DNA of 64,000 nucleotides from the NCBI RefSeq assembly GCF_000186865.1, contig NW_008705565.1, positions 1,573,686-1,637,685 of the forward strand. The letters run 5' to 3'. The first letter of the stretch is position 1; each line of letters opens with the position of its first letter. Shown here in pieces: positions 62,791-64,000 of this stretch. Source of the stretch: Aureococcus anophagefferens. Lineage: Eukaryota > Sar > Pelagophyceae > Pelagomonadales > Pelagomonadaceae. Both the position numbers and the translations under genes were made by a program. The notes beneath the pieces are model-generated. The model made no database searches and was not told where the DNA came from. It was given only the letters and a program-made list of their open reading frames with translations.

Positions 62791-64000
62791 TCATAGACCG
62801 CTCGCGCGGGAGAGGCGCATGGACTGGAGGCTCGCGAGGGTGCCGTACTCGCCGGCGTAGGACGCCTCCATCGCCGCGAGCTTGGCGAGCTTGAGCTGGA
62901 GGAGGTCGTCCTCCGCGTCGGGGAGCGGCGCGACGACGTCGGACGCGGGCGACTCCTCCCGGGGCGGCGTGACGCGCGCGGAGCCCCGCGTCGACGGCGC
63001 GTCGCAGAAGAGCATGGTCACGCCCGCGGGCCGCGCCGAGAGCGGCGGCGGCGGCGGCGTCACGATCGGCGCCGACGCGGCCGCCGGCGCGGAGTCGAGG
63101 CGGGCCGGCTCGGCGGCCTCGGGCGTCGCGGCCGAGGCGGGGCGCGACCGCGACGGCGGCGGCGCGGGCGTCGGCGGCGCGGGCTCGTCGAGCAGCGCGT
63201 CGGCGGGCTCGTCGAGCAGCACGTCGGCGGGCTCGTCGAGCGGCATGGCGAAGTCCGCGGGATCAAAGTCCGGGTGGCGCTCCGACGGCGGCGCGGGCGA
63301 CGGCGGCATCGCGAAGTCCGATGGGTCGAAATCCGGGTGCGCCGTCGACGGCGGCGCCGGCGACGGCGGCATGGCGAAATCCGAGGGGTCGAATTCGTCG
63401 TGCTCCGAGGGCGCGACCGGCGACGGGGGCATCGCAAAGTCCGACGGGTCGAAGTCGGGATGGCGCTCCGAGGGCGGCGCCGGCGACGGAGGCAGGGCGA
63501 AGTCCATGGGATCAAAGTCCGCCGTGCCCGGGACCTCGAGGATCGGCGCCGGGACGCTGCCGCGCTCGGACCGCGCGGTCTTGGGCCTCGCGTCGATCTC
63601 GACGACGGTCTGGCTCTCGCGCACGGAGACGATGCTTTCGCGGATCGAGGCCGAGCTCACGCGGAGGGAGGCCGTGCTTTGACGCGCCGGCTCGACGATC
63701 TGCAGCGACTTGGCCGTCGCCGGGCGAAGCGACGCCGCGCTCTCGCGCGCGGGCTCGACGCTTTCGCGTAGCGACTTGGCAGCCGTCGCCGGTCGCGAGC
63801 TCATCCGAACCGACGCCGCGCTCTCGCGCGCGGGCTCGGCGATCTGGCGGACCGACTTGGCCGTCGCCGGGCGGCTAAGCGACGCCGTGCTTTCGCGGGC
63901 GGGCTCGACGCTCTGGCGGACCGACTTGGCAGCCGTCGCCGGGCGGGCGCTGCGAAGCGATGTCGCGCTCTGGCGGGCTGGCTCGACGCTCTGGCGCACC
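62791..64000 (-). CDS. Repeat protein rich in Pro/Ser/Ala/Glu, 5' end beyond window
   Basis: The frame is open from the window end to a stop at 62791, more than 400 residues, and the N-terminus is missing. The visible N-terminal part has about six repeats of the type S-V-E-P-A-R-E-S-A-A-S-L-R followed by P-A-T-A-K-S. The middle has five repeats of D-F-D-P-S-D-F-A-M-P-P-S-P with variable spacers (about 20 residues each, 63250-63520). Three copies of L-L-D-E-P-A-D follow, then a Pro-rich stretch and a helical end L-Q-L-K-L-A-K-L-A-A-M. It is largely disordered. The D-F-x-P/D-P-x-D-F motifs could be docking motifs, but I do not know the function. The 3' end nearly touches the F-box gene. Confidence 0.55.
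   Translation of the reverse strand, partial: VRQSVEPARQSATSLRSARPATAAKSVRQSVEPARESTASLSRPATAKSVRQIAEPARESAASVRMSSRPATAAKSLRESVEPARESAASLRPATAKSLQIVEPARQSTASLRVSSASIRESIVSVRESQTVVEIDARPKTARSERGSVPAPILEVPGTADFDPMDFALPPSPAPPSERHPDFDPSDFAMPPSPVAPSEHDEFDPSDFAMPPSPAPPSTAHPDFDPSDFAMPPSPAPPSERHPDFDPADFAMPLDEPADVLLDEPADALLDEPAPPTPAPPPSRSRPASAATPEAAEPARLDSAPAAASAPIVTPPPPPLSARPAGVTMLFCDAPSTRGSARVTPPREESPASDVVAPLPDAEDDLLQLKLAKLAAMEASYAGEYGTLASLQSMRLSRASGL
63245..63520. repeat. Coding tandem repeats, about 60 bp each
   Basis: Five degenerate units share GGCATSGCGAARTCC-type cores, spaced about 60 bp apart. On the minus strand they encode the D-F-D-P-S-D-F-A-M-P repeats. Confidence 0.8.

Noticed and set aside
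1..64000. The possibility that the window is bacterial contamination because of high GC and few introns
   Set aside because: p24, UBA3, CARM1, OTU, F-box, ZSWIM7 and ciliary genes, spliceosomal introns and a plastid presequence are all eukaryotic and spread across the whole window.

Overview
The window reads as nuclear DNA of a very GC-rich, gene-dense, intron-poor alga. The gene set is eukaryotic (p24 cargo receptor, NEDD8 E1 subunit, CARM1-type arginine methyltransferase, OTU deubiquitinase, F-box protein, SWIM-type ZSWIM7, axonemal CFAP299 and MYCBPAP). One transporter has a signal peptide followed by an ASAF-like phenylalanine site, as used for plastid import in algae with red secondary plastids. 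A 203-bp element with imperfect terminal inverted repeats and an 8-bp target duplication forms an intron in the first complete gene. That is the introner type described from the pelagophyte Aureococcus, so a pelagophyte (Aureococcus or a relative) is my best guess; it is an inference. Two N gaps (33312-33431, 55965-56014) show that this is a draft scaffold.

Layout. 1-4.4 kb: a partial MYND finger gene, a Tudor/OTU/UIM deubiquitinase carrying the introner, and a probable PD-(D/E)XK nuclease-like gene of lower GC. 4.4-12.4 kb: two head-to-tail C-type lectin genes that share a 26-bp upstream element. 12.4-19.6 kb: HAD phosphatase, CFAP299, an HMG-box/DEK_C acidic nuclear protein, a family 2 glycosyltransferase and a small unknown. 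19.9-24.5 kb: a transposase-like gene with a WRN-type exonuclease domain and one frame break, next to a nested palindrome. 24.6-33.8 kb: R3H protein, p24 protein, MFS transporter, a RelA/SpoT-like plus ankyrin plus SH3-like protein, and a coiled-coil protein across the first gap. 33.9-41.7 kb: a MYCBPAP-PGK fusion, a secreted unknown and a DnaJ protein. 41.8-43.7 kb: a YHYH-domain gene that runs into an AT-rich, tandemly repeated island. 43.8-51.4 kb: CARM1-like, UBA3, plastid MFS, RsmE-like methyltransferase, sulfatase. 51.5-64 kb: a methyltransferase-like/glycosyltransferase-like protein, a Tudor plus 2OG-oxygenase-like gene with two tiny introns, EF-hand, ZSWIM7, MFSD5-like, ankyrin, PIN-like/PILS, F-box and a partial repeat protein.

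Genes are packed tightly. Convergent pairs end as little as 3 bp apart, and several divergent pairs share 87-360 bp promoters. Most genes are single-exon. Three introns of 43-44 nt, one of about 205 nt and the introner-derived intron (211 nt) are the only ones I can support. No operon-like pathway is present. The strongest themes are ubiquitin/NEDD8 biology (OTU, UBA3, F-box), cilia (CFAP299, MYCBPAP) and secretory or cell-surface proteins (lectins, p24, sulfatase, EF-hand, YHYH). No rRNA, tRNA, CRISPR array or recognisable virus was seen. Many longer open frames on the opposite strand are by-products of the high GC content and are left out.
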